Assembly: GCA_946540735.1 (NCBI GenBank) | Contig: CAMNIN010000037.1 | Location: forward strand, 1 to 38,577 | Origin: an uncultured Prevotellaceae bacterium | GTDB lineage: Bacteria > Bacteroidota > Bacteroidia > Bacteroidales > Bacteroidaceae | Length of the DNA: 38,577 nt | Direction of reading: 5' to 3' | Part shown: positions 20,708 to 29,906 of the stretch, in pieces | Layout of the letters: each line of letters starts with the position of its first letter | How positions within the stretch are numbered: position 1 is the first letter of the stretch | The notes under the pieces: generated by a model | Databases searched by the model: none | Told to the model about the DNA's origin: nothing | The model's input: the letters and a program-made list of their open reading frames with translations, nothing else | Position numbers and translations under genes: made by a program

Positions 20708-23347
20708 ATGAGAAAACTACTATTACTCATGCTGGTGCTCTTCGCACTCGAGGGCACAGCACAGAAAATCGATTTCAACAAAGGCGGTCGCCCCGAGAGC
20801 GAAGGACTCGAGGAAGGCTACTCGCCCTGGATTGTGAACGAGACCGAGGAGGCCACCGAGACCTTCGACGGCGTGACCATCACCCTCTCATGCGACAAGG
20901 CCTATGCCGGCGAGACGGTGATGTCGAACTACTGGAAGCAAGGGGTGACCAACGGCGCCAAGCTGGTGGGCGACGCCGTCATCGCCTACAAGACCGACCA
21001 CGGCAACATCGCCTCGGGCGCCGTGAAGCTCGACGTGGCCATCAGCGGCCTTAGTGCCGGGCGTCACTCGCTGCAAGCCTTCCACAACAACATCGACGGT
21101 CTGGACGCCCCACCGCTCGACGTGTATGTGAACGGTGAGAAACTGCTCGAGGGCGTGGTGCAGACCAACCGTCAGACCACCGCCTCGGCCTGCGGCAAGT
21201 CGTATGTGGAGTTCGACGTGGCCGAGGGCCAACCCATCGTGGTGTCGTATGTCACCACCCCCGAGCCCGGCATCACCTACGCCACCACCACCGTGAGCAT
21301 CAATGCCCTGGTCTTCAACGAGGCCGACAACACCAAAGTGGCACTCGACCCCTATCCCGCAAAGGGCGACCTGCACGCCGCTGCCGACGATGGCAGCATC
21401 GCCCTGCAGTGGCGGGGTGCCGAGGGAGCCGTGAGGCATCACGTGCTGTTTGGTGAGAGCGCAGAAGACCTCTCCCCCATGGGTACGACCGATGCGAGCA
21501 CCTACACCGTTGGCGGTCTGAGCAACCACCACACCTACTACTGGCGGATAGACGAGGAGCACGCCGACGGCAGCCTGCACCAAGGCGAGGTGTGGTATTT
21601 CCGTCCGCGCCACCTGGCCTTCCCCAGTGCCGAGGGCTATGGCCGCTTCGCCACGGGCGGTCGCGGCGGTGCCGTCTACCACGTCACCTCGCTCGACGAC
21701 GACCCCGACAATCCACAACCCGGCACCTTCCGCTATGGTGCCACCAGACTGTCGGGTCCGCGCACCATCGTCTTCGACGTTTCCGGCGTCATCCACCTGA
21801 AAGCCCGGCTCACCATCGCCGACCCCTTTGTAACCATCGCCGGGCAGACAGCTCCCGGCCGCGGCATCCTCTTCCGTGGCAGCGCCCTGGGCATAGGCAG
21901 TGAGAACATCGCCCGCTTCGTGCGCCTGCATCTCGGTGGCGGCGACGACTGGGACGGCAGCAGTCCCAATCCCAATACCTCCGATGGCATCGGAGCCGCA
22001 GGAGTCAACCACACCATCCTCGACCACTGTTCCATCGCCTGGACCATCGATGAGGGATTCTCCAGCCGCAATGCCAAGAACCTGACCTTGCAGCGCACCA
22101 TGATATCCGAAGCCCTCAATTACTGCGGACATAGCCACTATGCCGAGGAGGGCAGTCTGGTGAGCCATGGCTATGCGGCCACCATCGGTGCCGGACAAGC
22201 TGAAGGCACCGCCGGATCGTTCCACCACAACCTGCTCGCCCATAACGAGGGGCGCAACTGGAGTATCTCTGGCGGTCTCGATGGTGGTGGTTTCTACGAC
22301 GGCCATCACGACATTTTCAATAATGTGGTCTACAACTGGGGCGGCCGTGCCAGCGACGGAGGTACCCATGAGTTGAACTTCGTGGCCAACTACTACAAGA
22401 AAGGCCCTGCCACGTCGCAGAACTACCTTCTCCGCCACCAGTTCGAGGGCACGGGCAAAGGCACTCAGGCTGCCTACGTGAGCGGCAACATCCGTGAAGA
22501 GCTCAATGGCAGACTCACCGCCGACAAGGAAGGGGTGACCTACCGCTACGACCTCTCCGGCGGACAGGAACTGACCTGGGAACCGTGGGCCACCCAACCG
22601 TTCTTCCCTTCATATGCCACCATCGAGACAGCGGAGGCTGCCTTCAAGAACGTGCTCTCCGACGTGGGCTGCAACATGCCCGCACCCACCAACCACGACC
22701 AGCGCATGGTGAGTGAGGCCCTCGCCGGAACAACCTCTACTACCGGCTACTACACCAAGAAACGAGGATTGATCGACCGGGAAAAAGATGCCGAAGGATT
22801 CGACGGCCTGAATATCGTGACGGTCAGCCGCGAGGCCGACTGGGACACCGACCAAGACGGCATCCCCAACTGGTATGAGGCTCTCACCGGTACAGATGCA
22901 AGCACCCCCAACAACAATGCCGATAACGATGGCGACGGGTATACAGACCTCGAGGACTACCTCAACTGGATCGCCGTGCCCAACTTCCAGATAACGCAAC
23001 AGCAGGACATTGTGCTCAGCGATTATTTCGCAGGCTACCGCTCACCTGTATACACCCTCGTCGGCACGGTCTCCGGAGCCAACGCCACGCTCAATGACGG
23101 GAAATTGACCATCTCGCCCGATGCCACAGCTCCCCGCCTGTTCACCATCAAGGTAAAAGCAGAGGAACAAGGCATCAGCCTGACCAGGGAATTTCATTTC
23201 GGTTACGCCAAAGGCACAGACCATATCCATCAGGTCATCCCGACCGAGACTTCTGACCAGCCTTACCACGACCTCACCGGCCGTCGCATCGACACACCCC
23301 GTCACGGTGTCTTTATCCACAACCACAAGAAAATCATCATCAAATAA
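20708..23347 (+). CDS. Multidomain PL1-type pectate lyase-like protein
   Basis: The 879-residue secreted protein (signal peptide about 1-19, GTAQ) has a malectin/CBM-like N-terminal domain and a fibronectin type III-like module (about 217-298, YYWRIDEEHADG). A right-handed beta-helix (about 300-650) carries PL1 signatures: EGYGRFATGGRGGAVYHVT, FDVSGVIHL, and HNLLAHNEGRNW with candidate catalytic Arg516. A DTDQDGIPNWYEALTG calcium-type repeat (about 710-757) precedes a beta-domain and a short tail (LTGRRIDTPRHGVFIHN then KKIIIK). That tail resembles terminal sorting tails of Prevotella exported proteins. It is expected to cleave homogalacturonan or a pectin backbone by beta-elimination, giving the locus its pectin character. 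Assignment is good; exact polymer specificity is inferred. Confidence 0.85.
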   Translation: MRKLLLLMLVLFALEGTAQKIDFNKGGRPESEGLEEGYSPWIVNETEEATETFDGVTITLSCDKAYAGETVMSNYWKQGVTNGAKLVGDAVIAYKTDHGNIASGAVKLDVAISGLSAGRHSLQAFHNNIDGLDAPPLDVYVNGEKLLEGVVQTNRQTTASACGKSYVEFDVAEGQPIVVSYVTTPEPGITYATTTVSINALVFNEADNTKVALDPYPAKGDLHAAADDGSIALQWRGAEGAVRHHVLFGESAEDLSPMGTTDASTYTVGGLSNHHTYYWRIDEEHADGSLHQGEVWYFRPRHLAFPSAEGYGRFATGGRGGAVYHVTSLDDDPDNPQPGTFRYGATRLSGPRTIVFDVSGVIHLKARLTIADPFVTIAGQTAPGRGILFRGSALGIGSENIARFVRLHLGGGDDWDGSSPNPNTSDGIGAAGVNHTILDHCSIAWTIDEGFSSRNAKNLTLQRTMISEALNYCGHSHYAEEGSLVSHGYAATIGAGQAEGTAGSFHHNLLAHNEGRNWSISGGLDGGGFYDGHHDIFNNVVYNWGGRASDGGTHELNFVANYYKKGPATSQNYLLRHQFEGTGKGTQAAYVSGNIREELNGRLTADKEGVTYRYDLSGGQELTWEPWATQPFFPSYATIETAEAAFKNVLSDVGCNMPAPTNHDQRMVSEALAGTTSTTGYYTKKRGLIDREKDAEGFDGLNIVTVSREADWDTDQDGIPNWYEALTGTDASTPNNNADNDGDGYTDLEDYLNWIAVPNFQITQQQDIVLSDYFAGYRSPVYTLVGTVSGANATLNDGKLTISPDATAPRLFTIKVKAEEQGISLTREFHFGYAKGTDHIHQVIPTETSDQPYHDLTGRRIDTPRHGVFIHNHKKIIIK

Positions 23348-23359
23348 ACCCGTATAGAC

Positions 23360-24730
23360 ATGAAAGAGAAAGCCATGAACCAAAAACTCATCGTCAGGCC
23401 CATCGTGGGATGCCTGACCCATACCCATTTCTGGGAAGGACCCTGCCGAGCCGGTTATGCCAAGGACATGACCCCTGAGGCAGAAGCCGCCGCAGCCACA
23501 GCAGCCTTTGAGGCCGCAAAGAAGACCCTGAGCCAAGCCACACCCGAGATGGAACTTTTGCCGGCCATCGACGCACGCTACGATGAAAGTTTTGTCGTCA
23601 GCCGCGACATCTATGCCCAGATTGAAGAGCGGATCGACGAAGTAGACTTCTTCCTCTGCATGAACTGGCGCATTCCCAAACTGGAGCGCTACCGCAAGCC
23701 GGTGGTTATCCTTCAGAATGGCAACGAAGGCATCGACTTCGCAGCCTACTGCAGGTCGATCGGCGTGGAAGCCTATGTCTGCATGGACTTGCGCGACCTC
23801 AATGAGATAGCCCATGCACTGTGGGTGCGCAAAGTGGTCAGCCACACCCGTGCACTGGTACTCACCCACGGCAGCATGCCCACATTCGGTCTGCAGAGTG
23901 TGATCCGCGACCCCGAACTCATCCGGCAGCGGTATGGCATGGAGATTGTGAAGCTCCCCTTCCGCGACATCTTCAAGTACATGGATGAGGTGACCGACGA
24001 AGAAGCCCGTCCCATTGCAGAGCGCCTCATCGGCGGAGCAATGGAAGTCAAGGTCAGGCCCGACTGGTTCATCAACGACATCAAATACTACCTGGCAGCC
24101 AAGAAGATGATGGACGTCTACGACTGCAATGCCTTCTCCACCGCTTGCCATGAACTTTGCACCAGCGAGATACCACAGAACAGGAAATTCACACCCTGCA
24201 CCTGTCACTCGCTGCTCAAGGACGAAGGCTATCCCAGCGGTTGCGAGGAAGACCTCAATGCTCTGTTGGCGATGACCATCATGCAGGCGGCCGCCATGCG
24301 TCCCGCCTTCATGGGCAACCCCAACATGGAGACCGACGACCTGCTCCGCATCCATCATGCCGTGCCCGCCCTTTGCATGAACGGCTACGGCACAAAACCC
24401 CTGCAATACAAACTCTGGGCCTTCACGGGACAGGGATTTGGCGGAAAGCTGCAGGTCGACTTCACTGAGAATGCCGATAAGTATATCACACTGGGACGGT
24501 TCAACCCGATGGCGGACACCATCAGCATCAAGCGCGGCGAGGTGCTGAAGTCGGAGTTCGACATGGTGTACTGCTCACCCTACTATTATATCCAGATGAA
24601 CGACGCCCGTGGTTTCATGCACCAGTTGGCTGGCTTCGGTCACCATCAAGTGCTCATTTTCGGCGACTACACCAAGATGCTGCACCAGATTGGAGAAGTC
24701 ATGGGCTTCAAGGTGATGGAGCACAAATGA
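23360..24730 (+). CDS. L-fucose/L-arabinose isomerase-like protein (cytoplasmic)
   Basis: The 456-residue protein has no signal peptide. Its C-terminal half carries the signatures of the fucose isomerase family: CHSLLKDEGYPSGCEEDLNA around Cys282-Asp298, then GNPNMETDDLLRIHHAV with His332/His333. The N-terminal half has the Rossmann-like pattern of FucI/AraA relatives (FFLCMNWRIPKLERYRKPVV). Classic FucI proteins are nearer 590 residues, so this is a compact relative and the true substrate is unknown. Candidates are a ketol-aldol step on rhamnose, fucose, arabinose or a rarer pectic sugar. The start could be the ATG at 23360 or the one at 23375. It overlaps the PLP gene by 4 nt (ATGA). Confidence 0.65.
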   Translation: MKEKAMNQKLIVRPIVGCLTHTHFWEGPCRAGYAKDMTPEAEAAAATAAFEAAKKTLSQATPEMELLPAIDARYDESFVVSRDIYAQIEERIDEVDFFLCMNWRIPKLERYRKPVVILQNGNEGIDFAAYCRSIGVEAYVCMDLRDLNEIAHALWVRKVVSHTRALVLTHGSMPTFGLQSVIRDPELIRQRYGMEIVKLPFRDIFKYMDEVTDEEARPIAERLIGGAMEVKVRPDWFINDIKYYLAAKKMMDVYDCNAFSTACHELCTSEIPQNRKFTPCTCHSLLKDEGYPSGCEEDLNALLAMTIMQAAAMRPAFMGNPNMETDDLLRIHHAVPALCMNGYGTKPLQYKLWAFTGQGFGGKLQVDFTENADKYITLGRFNPMADTISIKRGEVLKSEFDMVYCSPYYYIQMNDARGFMHQLAGFGHHQVLIFGDYTKMLHQIGEVMGFKVMEHK

Positions 24731-25845
24731 TCTATCTGAACAACGCAGCCACCAGCTATCCCAAGCCTCAGCCGGTGATTTCCGCCGTAACTGAGGCCTT
24801 GCGTGACATGCCCGCCAGCAGCCTGCGTAGCTCATTCACCTCCCAAGAAAACCCTTTACATGGTGTCAAGAAACAGTTGGGCCGGTTGTTGCACATCGCC
24901 ACCCCGGAGCACATCATCCTGACCAGCGGAGCAACCGACGCCGTCAACCGCATCATCGGCGGACTGTCTCCCGAACGGATCGTGGCCACCACCGACAACC
25001 ATAACAGCGTGCTGCGCCCCATCCACAACCAACGCAAGCGATGCGACATCACACACGTCCAGGCGGACTCTCTTCACGAGGCACTCAGCACCATGACTGC
25101 CCCGACGCAAGCAGACACATGCCAACTGCTCGTCCTGCCCCACTGCTCCAACGTGACTGGCAAGATACACGACGTGGCGAGCATTTGCCGTCTTGCCCAT
25201 GAGAAAGGATTCTTGGTGATGGTTGATGCGTCGCAAAGCGCAGGTTGCATCCCCATCGACGTGGATGGTTGGGGAGTCGACCTCCTGGTCTTCACCGGAC
25301 ATAAATCGCTCTATGGACCACAAGGCACAGGAGGGTATTATGCGGCCGACCCACACTCGCTCCGCCCCATCACCTTCGGAGGCACCGGCCGCGACAGCAG
25401 TATCATCCTCTACGAAGAGGGTGACTGGGAATATGAACCCGGCACTCCCAACCTGCCCGGCATGGCCGGACTCAGAGCAGGTGTGGAATACGTGCTGGAC
25501 CGAGGGATCGATGAGATTTTCAGACAAGAGCAGCAGCAAGCCAACTGGCTGATTGAACAATTGAACGCCCTGCCCCGCGTGAGGGTTTACAGCCAAGGCG
25601 GCGCAGACCAAGGACCGGTGGTGAGTTTTACCATCAATGGTCTTTCACCCTCTGACGCAGGATATATCCTTCTCAACAGCTACGGCATCATCCTCCGCAC
25701 GGGGTTGCACTGCTCGCCCCTCATCCATCGGGAATTGGGCACAGGCACGAGTGGCACCATACGTGCCAGTCTGTCGTGCCACACCACCTATGACGAACTG
25801 CATGCTCTCGTGAGCGCCCTACAAGAAATCTGCGAAAGCCTATGA
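24727..25845 (+). CDS. Class V PLP-dependent enzyme, cysteine desulfurase-like (EF2568-type)
   Basis: The 372-residue cytoplasmic enzyme begins MIYLNNAATSYPKP and shows the family marks in order: SGATDAVNRI, NHNSVLRP, PHCSNVTGKIHDVASI, the PLP lysine Lys193 in FTGHKSLYGPQGTGG, EPGTPNLPGMAGLRAG, and Cys329 in RTGLHCSPLIHRELGT. The last cysteine aligns with the persulfide-forming Cys of SufS-type desulfurases. This set matches the TIGR01977/EF2568 branch, whose physiological role is unclear and which is distinct from housekeeping SufS/IscS. No Suf or Isc partners are nearby. It overlaps genes on both sides by ATGA, so it is translationally coupled to the isomerase-like and 95-residue proteins. 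Transfer of sulfur is inferred only from the family. Confidence 0.8.
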   Translation: MIYLNNAATSYPKPQPVISAVTEALRDMPASSLRSSFTSQENPLHGVKKQLGRLLHIATPEHIILTSGATDAVNRIIGGLSPERIVATTDNHNSVLRPIHNQRKRCDITHVQADSLHEALSTMTAPTQADTCQLLVLPHCSNVTGKIHDVASICRLAHEKGFLVMVDASQSAGCIPIDVDGWGVDLLVFTGHKSLYGPQGTGGYYAADPHSLRPITFGGTGRDSSIILYEEGDWEYEPGTPNLPGMAGLRAGVEYVLDRGIDEIFRQEQQQANWLIEQLNALPRVRVYSQGGADQGPVVSFTINGLSPSDAGYILLNSYGIILRTGLHCSPLIHRELGTGTSGTIRASLSCHTTYDELHALVSALQEICESL

Positions 25846-26129
25846 GAATCACCGCCATCACGCCATCGCCCGAACCATGCGTAGAAGCTGGTTGGTATGC
25901 CTCGCAATACCACCTCGACCATGAGGTGACACGAGAATTCGTCTGCTCACTCCAACCATTGGGGGCACTGCTGTTGCTTGACAAACTGCGACAGCCCTTC
26001 TTCAAGATCGAGAGTCACCACTACATGCTCAAAGGGCTGTTGGGCGATACCAGCATCCGTGTGGCCGTGCATCGTGACCATGAAGACCTGCTTACACGTA
26101 TCCAACAACAAATCAATGCTTATGAATAG
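25842..26129 (+). CDS. Uncharacterised 95-residue protein
   Basis: I do not recognise a family. The protein has no signal peptide or membrane segment. It starts MRITAITPSPEPCVEAGW, contains Cys13 and Cys35, a hydrophobic segment LGALLLLDKL, a beta-like centre (FFKIESHHYMLKGLLG) and a charged helical end (HRDHEDLLTRIQQQ). The gene looks real: codon usage matches its neighbours, its start overlaps the PLP gene stop (ATGA) and its end overlaps the next gene. Such coupling suggests it works with, or in fixed ratio to, the PLP enzyme. A sulfur-carrier or subunit role is possible but is speculation. Confidence 0.7.
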   Translation: MRITAITPSPEPCVEAGWYASQYHLDHEVTREFVCSLQPLGALLLLDKLRQPFFKIESHHYMLKGLLGDTSIRVAVHRDHEDLLTRIQQQINAYE

Positions 26130-27630
26130 GTTTCTCTTTCTCCTCTGCACCCTTTTTGTCACGCTCGGCGCATCCGGGGGTGAAATCATCGTCAATGAAG
26201 GTGAAAGCCTGCACGACGCCCTTCGCAAGGCCCGTGAGTGGCGCCGGTTGCACGACGCCCGCTGCGAAGGAGGTATCCTCATCCGCGTCAAAGCAGGGAG
26301 GCACTACATGCGGCAACCTCTCCTGATCCGTCCAGAGGACAGTGGCACAGCCACCTCACCCACCATCATCCGCGGTGAAGAGGGAGCTATTCTATGCGGC
26401 GATCCCATGCAACGCCATACACAGCTATATCCCCAAGAAGGCATGGCCCGCATGATAGATTTTGACAAAGCCAACCGCGCCATCATCATCCCCACGCCTC
26501 CCAAGAGCGTGCTGAAACAGCAAAACCTGGAGATGGTCGTACACCAACGCTGGGCCATCGCCATTCTCCGCGTGAAATCAATGGCAGTCAACGGCGACCG
26601 CACCACCGTCACATTCCAGGAGCCGGAAAGCCGTTTGGAGTTTGAGCACCCATGGCCACAACCCGTCATCGGAGGCGAGAAAGGCAACAGCAGTTTCCTG
26701 CTCCGCACGACCGAACAGCGTGACGGGATCGAGCGGCTCGTCGTCATCAGCGGGACGGAAGAAGACCCCGTCAGTCATATACGCATCGAAGGTCTTTCTT
26801 TTGAGAACACCTGCTGGAACCGGCCACTCCATCAAGGACATGTCACCCTGCAAGGCGGCTTCCCCATTGTCGACGCCTATTCGTTGGAGACAGAAGGACT
26901 GCCCTGGGCCGCCACCCTCGAAAACCAGGCATGGGTGGAGCGTCCGGTGGCAGCCGTGAGCGTCGACCATGCCTCACACGTCGATGTCACAGACTGCCAG
27001 TTCCGTCAATTAGGCTGCACTGCCCTCGACTATGTAGGCATGGTGGAAGACTGCACCATCAGCGGCAACCGCTTTGAGCAGATCGGCGGCAGTGCGATCC
27101 TCGCAGGCAGTTTCGCCGAGAGTCCGAGGGAGGTACACCGTCCATACAACCATCTGGCCCGCCAATGCCGTCGGCTCATCATCCGCTCCAACATCATCCA
27201 TGAAGCCACCACAGAAGACTGGGGTGCCGTAGGCATCGGATGCGGCTATGTCAGCGACATCCAGATCTCCGGCAACGAGATTGACGGTGTCAACTATTCG
27301 GGCATCTGCGTGGGATGGGGATGGACTCCCCTATACACAGGCATGGAGAACAACCATATCTTCGGCAACCGCCTCAGGAATTACGCCCGCCAACTCTACG
27401 ATGCCGGCGGCATCTACACCCTCTCCAACCAACCCGGGTCTTCGATCCGAGACAACCTGCTGAGTCCCCCCTCACCAGCGCCCTATGCCACCAACGAGCG
27501 TGGATTTGTTATCTACCTCGATGCAGAGACCGACGGCTACACCATCGCCAACAACCGATGCGACGGACAACTGATCGACAAATCACAGATCGGCGACAAT
27601 CATCCGGGGCCGCACGTCATCATCCTTTGA
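26122..27630 (+). CDS. Secreted GH141-like right-handed beta-helix protein
   Basis: The chosen start gives 502 residues with a clear signal peptide (MNRFLFLLCTLFVTLGASGG); a near-by ATG at 26116 adds two residues. In-frame codons further upstream lie inside the preceding gene and encode no plausible leader. The mature start (IIVNEGESLHDALRKAREWR, then GILIRVKAGRHYM and EDSGTATSPTIIRGEEGA) is typical of GH141 and related parallel beta-helix enzymes. The helix repeats follow (VDVTDCQFRQLGCTALDYVG, IIRSNIIHEA, NYSGICVGWGW, YDAGGIYTLSNQPGS). Characterised GH141 members act as alpha-L-fucosidase or xylanase on pectin or xylan. The start overlaps the 95-residue gene by 8 nt, so translation is coupled. 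Family membership is likely; activity is not established. Confidence 0.75.
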   Translation: MNRFLFLLCTLFVTLGASGGEIIVNEGESLHDALRKAREWRRLHDARCEGGILIRVKAGRHYMRQPLLIRPEDSGTATSPTIIRGEEGAILCGDPMQRHTQLYPQEGMARMIDFDKANRAIIIPTPPKSVLKQQNLEMVVHQRWAIAILRVKSMAVNGDRTTVTFQEPESRLEFEHPWPQPVIGGEKGNSSFLLRTTEQRDGIERLVVISGTEEDPVSHIRIEGLSFENTCWNRPLHQGHVTLQGGFPIVDAYSLETEGLPWAATLENQAWVERPVAAVSVDHASHVDVTDCQFRQLGCTALDYVGMVEDCTISGNRFEQIGGSAILAGSFAESPREVHRPYNHLARQCRRLIIRSNIIHEATTEDWGAVGIGCGYVSDIQISGNEIDGVNYSGICVGWGWTPLYTGMENNHIFGNRLRNYARQLYDAGGIYTLSNQPGSSIRDNLLSPPSPAPYATNERGFVIYLDAETDGYTIANNRCDGQLIDKSQIGDNHPGPHVIIL

Positions 27631-27645
27631 AAAAAACGACACGTC

Positions 27646-29883
27646 ATGAAACAGACCAACTACCACCTTTTCGACTTCATGGACTTCGACCCATCCCTCG
27701 GAAAAGAGGAATGGCTTTGGAAGGCCTATGCGCCCTCACGCATCGAAGAACACGAGGGCGATATCCTCATCCACCTCCCCTTCCAAAGACAGAAGAGAGC
27801 AGAGGACATGTCGCCCGACATGTCATGCCCGCAACAGACCCATGTGCTGATCCTCCGAGCCTACACCCCGGACATCCTACGCCTCTTCATCACCATGACC
27901 GGTGATGTGATGACCGAGAGCGATGACATGCTGCAGATGAAAGTCCACCGCATCCCCTTGCACCTCGAAGGCACGGATATCCTCGATGCGGACGGGAAGC
28001 TCCGGGCGAGGATCAACCTGACGGCACCTGTGCTCGACTCATGGAGTGACCTCCTTCCCCCACCCCAACCCGCACCAGCGATCACCTTCTATCCCGACGG
28101 CGATCCCCACAAACCCATCATGCTGAGTGACGACCATTTCTCACCACCTCGTTACGATGCCCTGCCCGTCGGTTTTGTCACCACCGATGACCAGCAAGGA
28201 GATGCGGAGAGAGCGACTGTCAGCCTGTGTTGCACCCCCGAGGAGTGTTTCGTGGGAACAGGAGAACGGTTCAGGAAGATGGACCTGAGCGGACAGACCT
28301 TCCAGCTCAAGAACCAAGACGGGCAAGGCGTAAACAACCGCCGCTGTTACAAGAACATCCCCTTCTATCTGTCGAGCCGCATGTATGGTGCCTTCCTGCA
28401 CACCAGCGACTACTGCAAACTGTCATTGGCCGATCATTCCACCCGATCCGTACAATGGCTATGCGACCGCGCCACACTCGATCTCTTTCTCATCGGCGGC
28501 AGCACTCCTGAGGAAATTCTCCGAGGCTACCGCATGTTGACCGGTTTCCCCTCAATGCCGCCACGCTGGTCTTTCGGCATCTGGATGAGCCGGATGACCT
28601 ACTTCTCAGCCGAAGAAGTGGAAGGTATCTGCGACAGGCTCCGTGCAGAGCACTATCCGTGTGATGTGATCCACCTCGACACGGGATGGTTTCGTCAGGA
28701 CTGGTTGTGCGAATGGAAATTCAACCCCGAGCGTTTCCCCGATCCAGAAGGTTTTATCCGCCGCCTGTCGCAACAGGGTTTCAAAGTCTCATTGTGGCAA
28801 CTGCCCTACGTGGCCAAAGGTGCCGAACAGTTGGATGAGGCACGGGAGCATCATTACATCAGTCAGTTGCTGAAAGAACAAGCCGGCGAGGGCAGCAACT
28901 TCTCCGCACTCGACTATGCAGGAACGATAGACTTCACTTATCCCGAAGCCACGGCTTGGTATCAGTCGCTGCTTCGCCAGCTTCTGGAAATGGGAGTGAA
29001 ATGCATCAAGACCGATTTCGGCGAGAACATCCACCTCGATGCCATCTACCATGGCATGAGCGCCAAGCAACTCAATAACCTCTATGCATTGCTCTACCAA
29101 CGCGCAGCCTATGAAGTGACCAAGGAAGTGACCGGCGACGGCATCGTCTGGGCCCGCGCTGCCTGGGCAGGATGCCAGCGCTATCCCCTGCACTGGGGAG
29201 GCGACAGTGCCAGTTCATGGGACGGCATGGCAGGATCTTTGAAAGGCGGTCTGCACCTCGGTCTGAGCGGTTTCGCATTCTGGAGCCACGACGTGCCTGG
29301 TTTCCACTCCCTGCCAGATTTCATGAACAGTCCCGTGGACGAACGGGTATATGTCAGGTGGACCCAATTCGGCGTTTTCACCTCCCATATCCGTTATCAC
29401 GGCACCCACAAGCGAGAGCCCTGGCATTACCCCGCTATTGCCCCCATCGTCAAGCGCTGGTGGCAACTCCGCTACCGGCTGTTGCCTTATATCCTGCAGC
29501 AGAGCGAGCAAGCCTGCGAGAGCGGACTACCCCTGCTCCAGGCATTGCTCATCCGTCATCCCCACGACCGTCAGTGCTGGCACATCGACTCAGAATACTA
29601 TTTCGGCCATGACTTCCTCGTCTGTCCGGTCATGAGCGACGACGACAAAAGAGACATCTACTTGCCCGAAGGCTCCTGGGTGAATTTCTTCACAGGCGAG
29701 CGCCTGGAGGGCGGCCGGTGGTATTACGGCGTTGAGACTCCCCTCGACCAGATGCCCGTCTACGTCAGGCCCGGCACGACCATTCCGATTTATCCCGACG
29801 AAGTGCAAAGCACCGACGACATGGACATGAGCCGAACCACAGAGATCGAAATCACCGAAAGCTACCAAGGCTTCAAGCTATGA
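27646..29883 (+). CDS. GH31 alpha-xylosidase-type glycosidase, cytoplasmic
   Basis: The 745-residue enzyme has no signal peptide and probably acts on imported oligosaccharides. It has the GH31 N-terminal beta-domain (VGTGERFRKMDLSGQTFQLK) and a TIM barrel with WSFGIWMSRMTYFSAEEVE and HLDTGWF. The nucleophile Asp457 is in KTDFGEN, the form seen in YicI-type alpha-xylosidases, and the acid/base Asp520 is in HWGGDS. The C-terminal beta-domains follow (YLPEGSWVNFFTGE, YVRPGTTIPIYP). Activity on alpha-xylosides is favoured by KTDFGE, but alpha-glucosidase or another specificity is possible. The gene lies 15 nt after the GH141-like gene and 23 nt before the symporter. Confidence 0.87.
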   Translation: MKQTNYHLFDFMDFDPSLGKEEWLWKAYAPSRIEEHEGDILIHLPFQRQKRAEDMSPDMSCPQQTHVLILRAYTPDILRLFITMTGDVMTESDDMLQMKVHRIPLHLEGTDILDADGKLRARINLTAPVLDSWSDLLPPPQPAPAITFYPDGDPHKPIMLSDDHFSPPRYDALPVGFVTTDDQQGDAERATVSLCCTPEECFVGTGERFRKMDLSGQTFQLKNQDGQGVNNRRCYKNIPFYLSSRMYGAFLHTSDYCKLSLADHSTRSVQWLCDRATLDLFLIGGSTPEEILRGYRMLTGFPSMPPRWSFGIWMSRMTYFSAEEVEGICDRLRAEHYPCDVIHLDTGWFRQDWLCEWKFNPERFPDPEGFIRRLSQQGFKVSLWQLPYVAKGAEQLDEAREHHYISQLLKEQAGEGSNFSALDYAGTIDFTYPEATAWYQSLLRQLLEMGVKCIKTDFGENIHLDAIYHGMSAKQLNNLYALLYQRAAYEVTKEVTGDGIVWARAAWAGCQRYPLHWGGDSASSWDGMAGSLKGGLHLGLSGFAFWSHDVPGFHSLPDFMNSPVDERVYVRWTQFGVFTSHIRYHGTHKREPWHYPAIAPIVKRWWQLRYRLLPYILQQSEQACESGLPLLQALLIRHPHDRQCWHIDSEYYFGHDFLVCPVMSDDDKRDIYLPEGSWVNFFTGERLEGGRWYYGVETPLDQMPVYVRPGTTIPIYPDEVQSTDDMDMSRTTEIEITESYQGFKL

Positions 29884-29906
29884 CTACCATCTAAAAACCA
29901 CGAACC

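Noticed and set aside
20888..22597. 569-codon minus-strand open frame opposite the PL1-type gene
   Set aside because: Composition is the Val/Gly/Ala-rich pattern of a shadow frame, with no promoter and no domain.
25978..26121. N-terminal extension of the GH141-like protein
   Set aside because: These codons lie inside the 95-residue gene in another frame and encode no plausible leader, whereas the start at 26122 opens a clean signal peptide.
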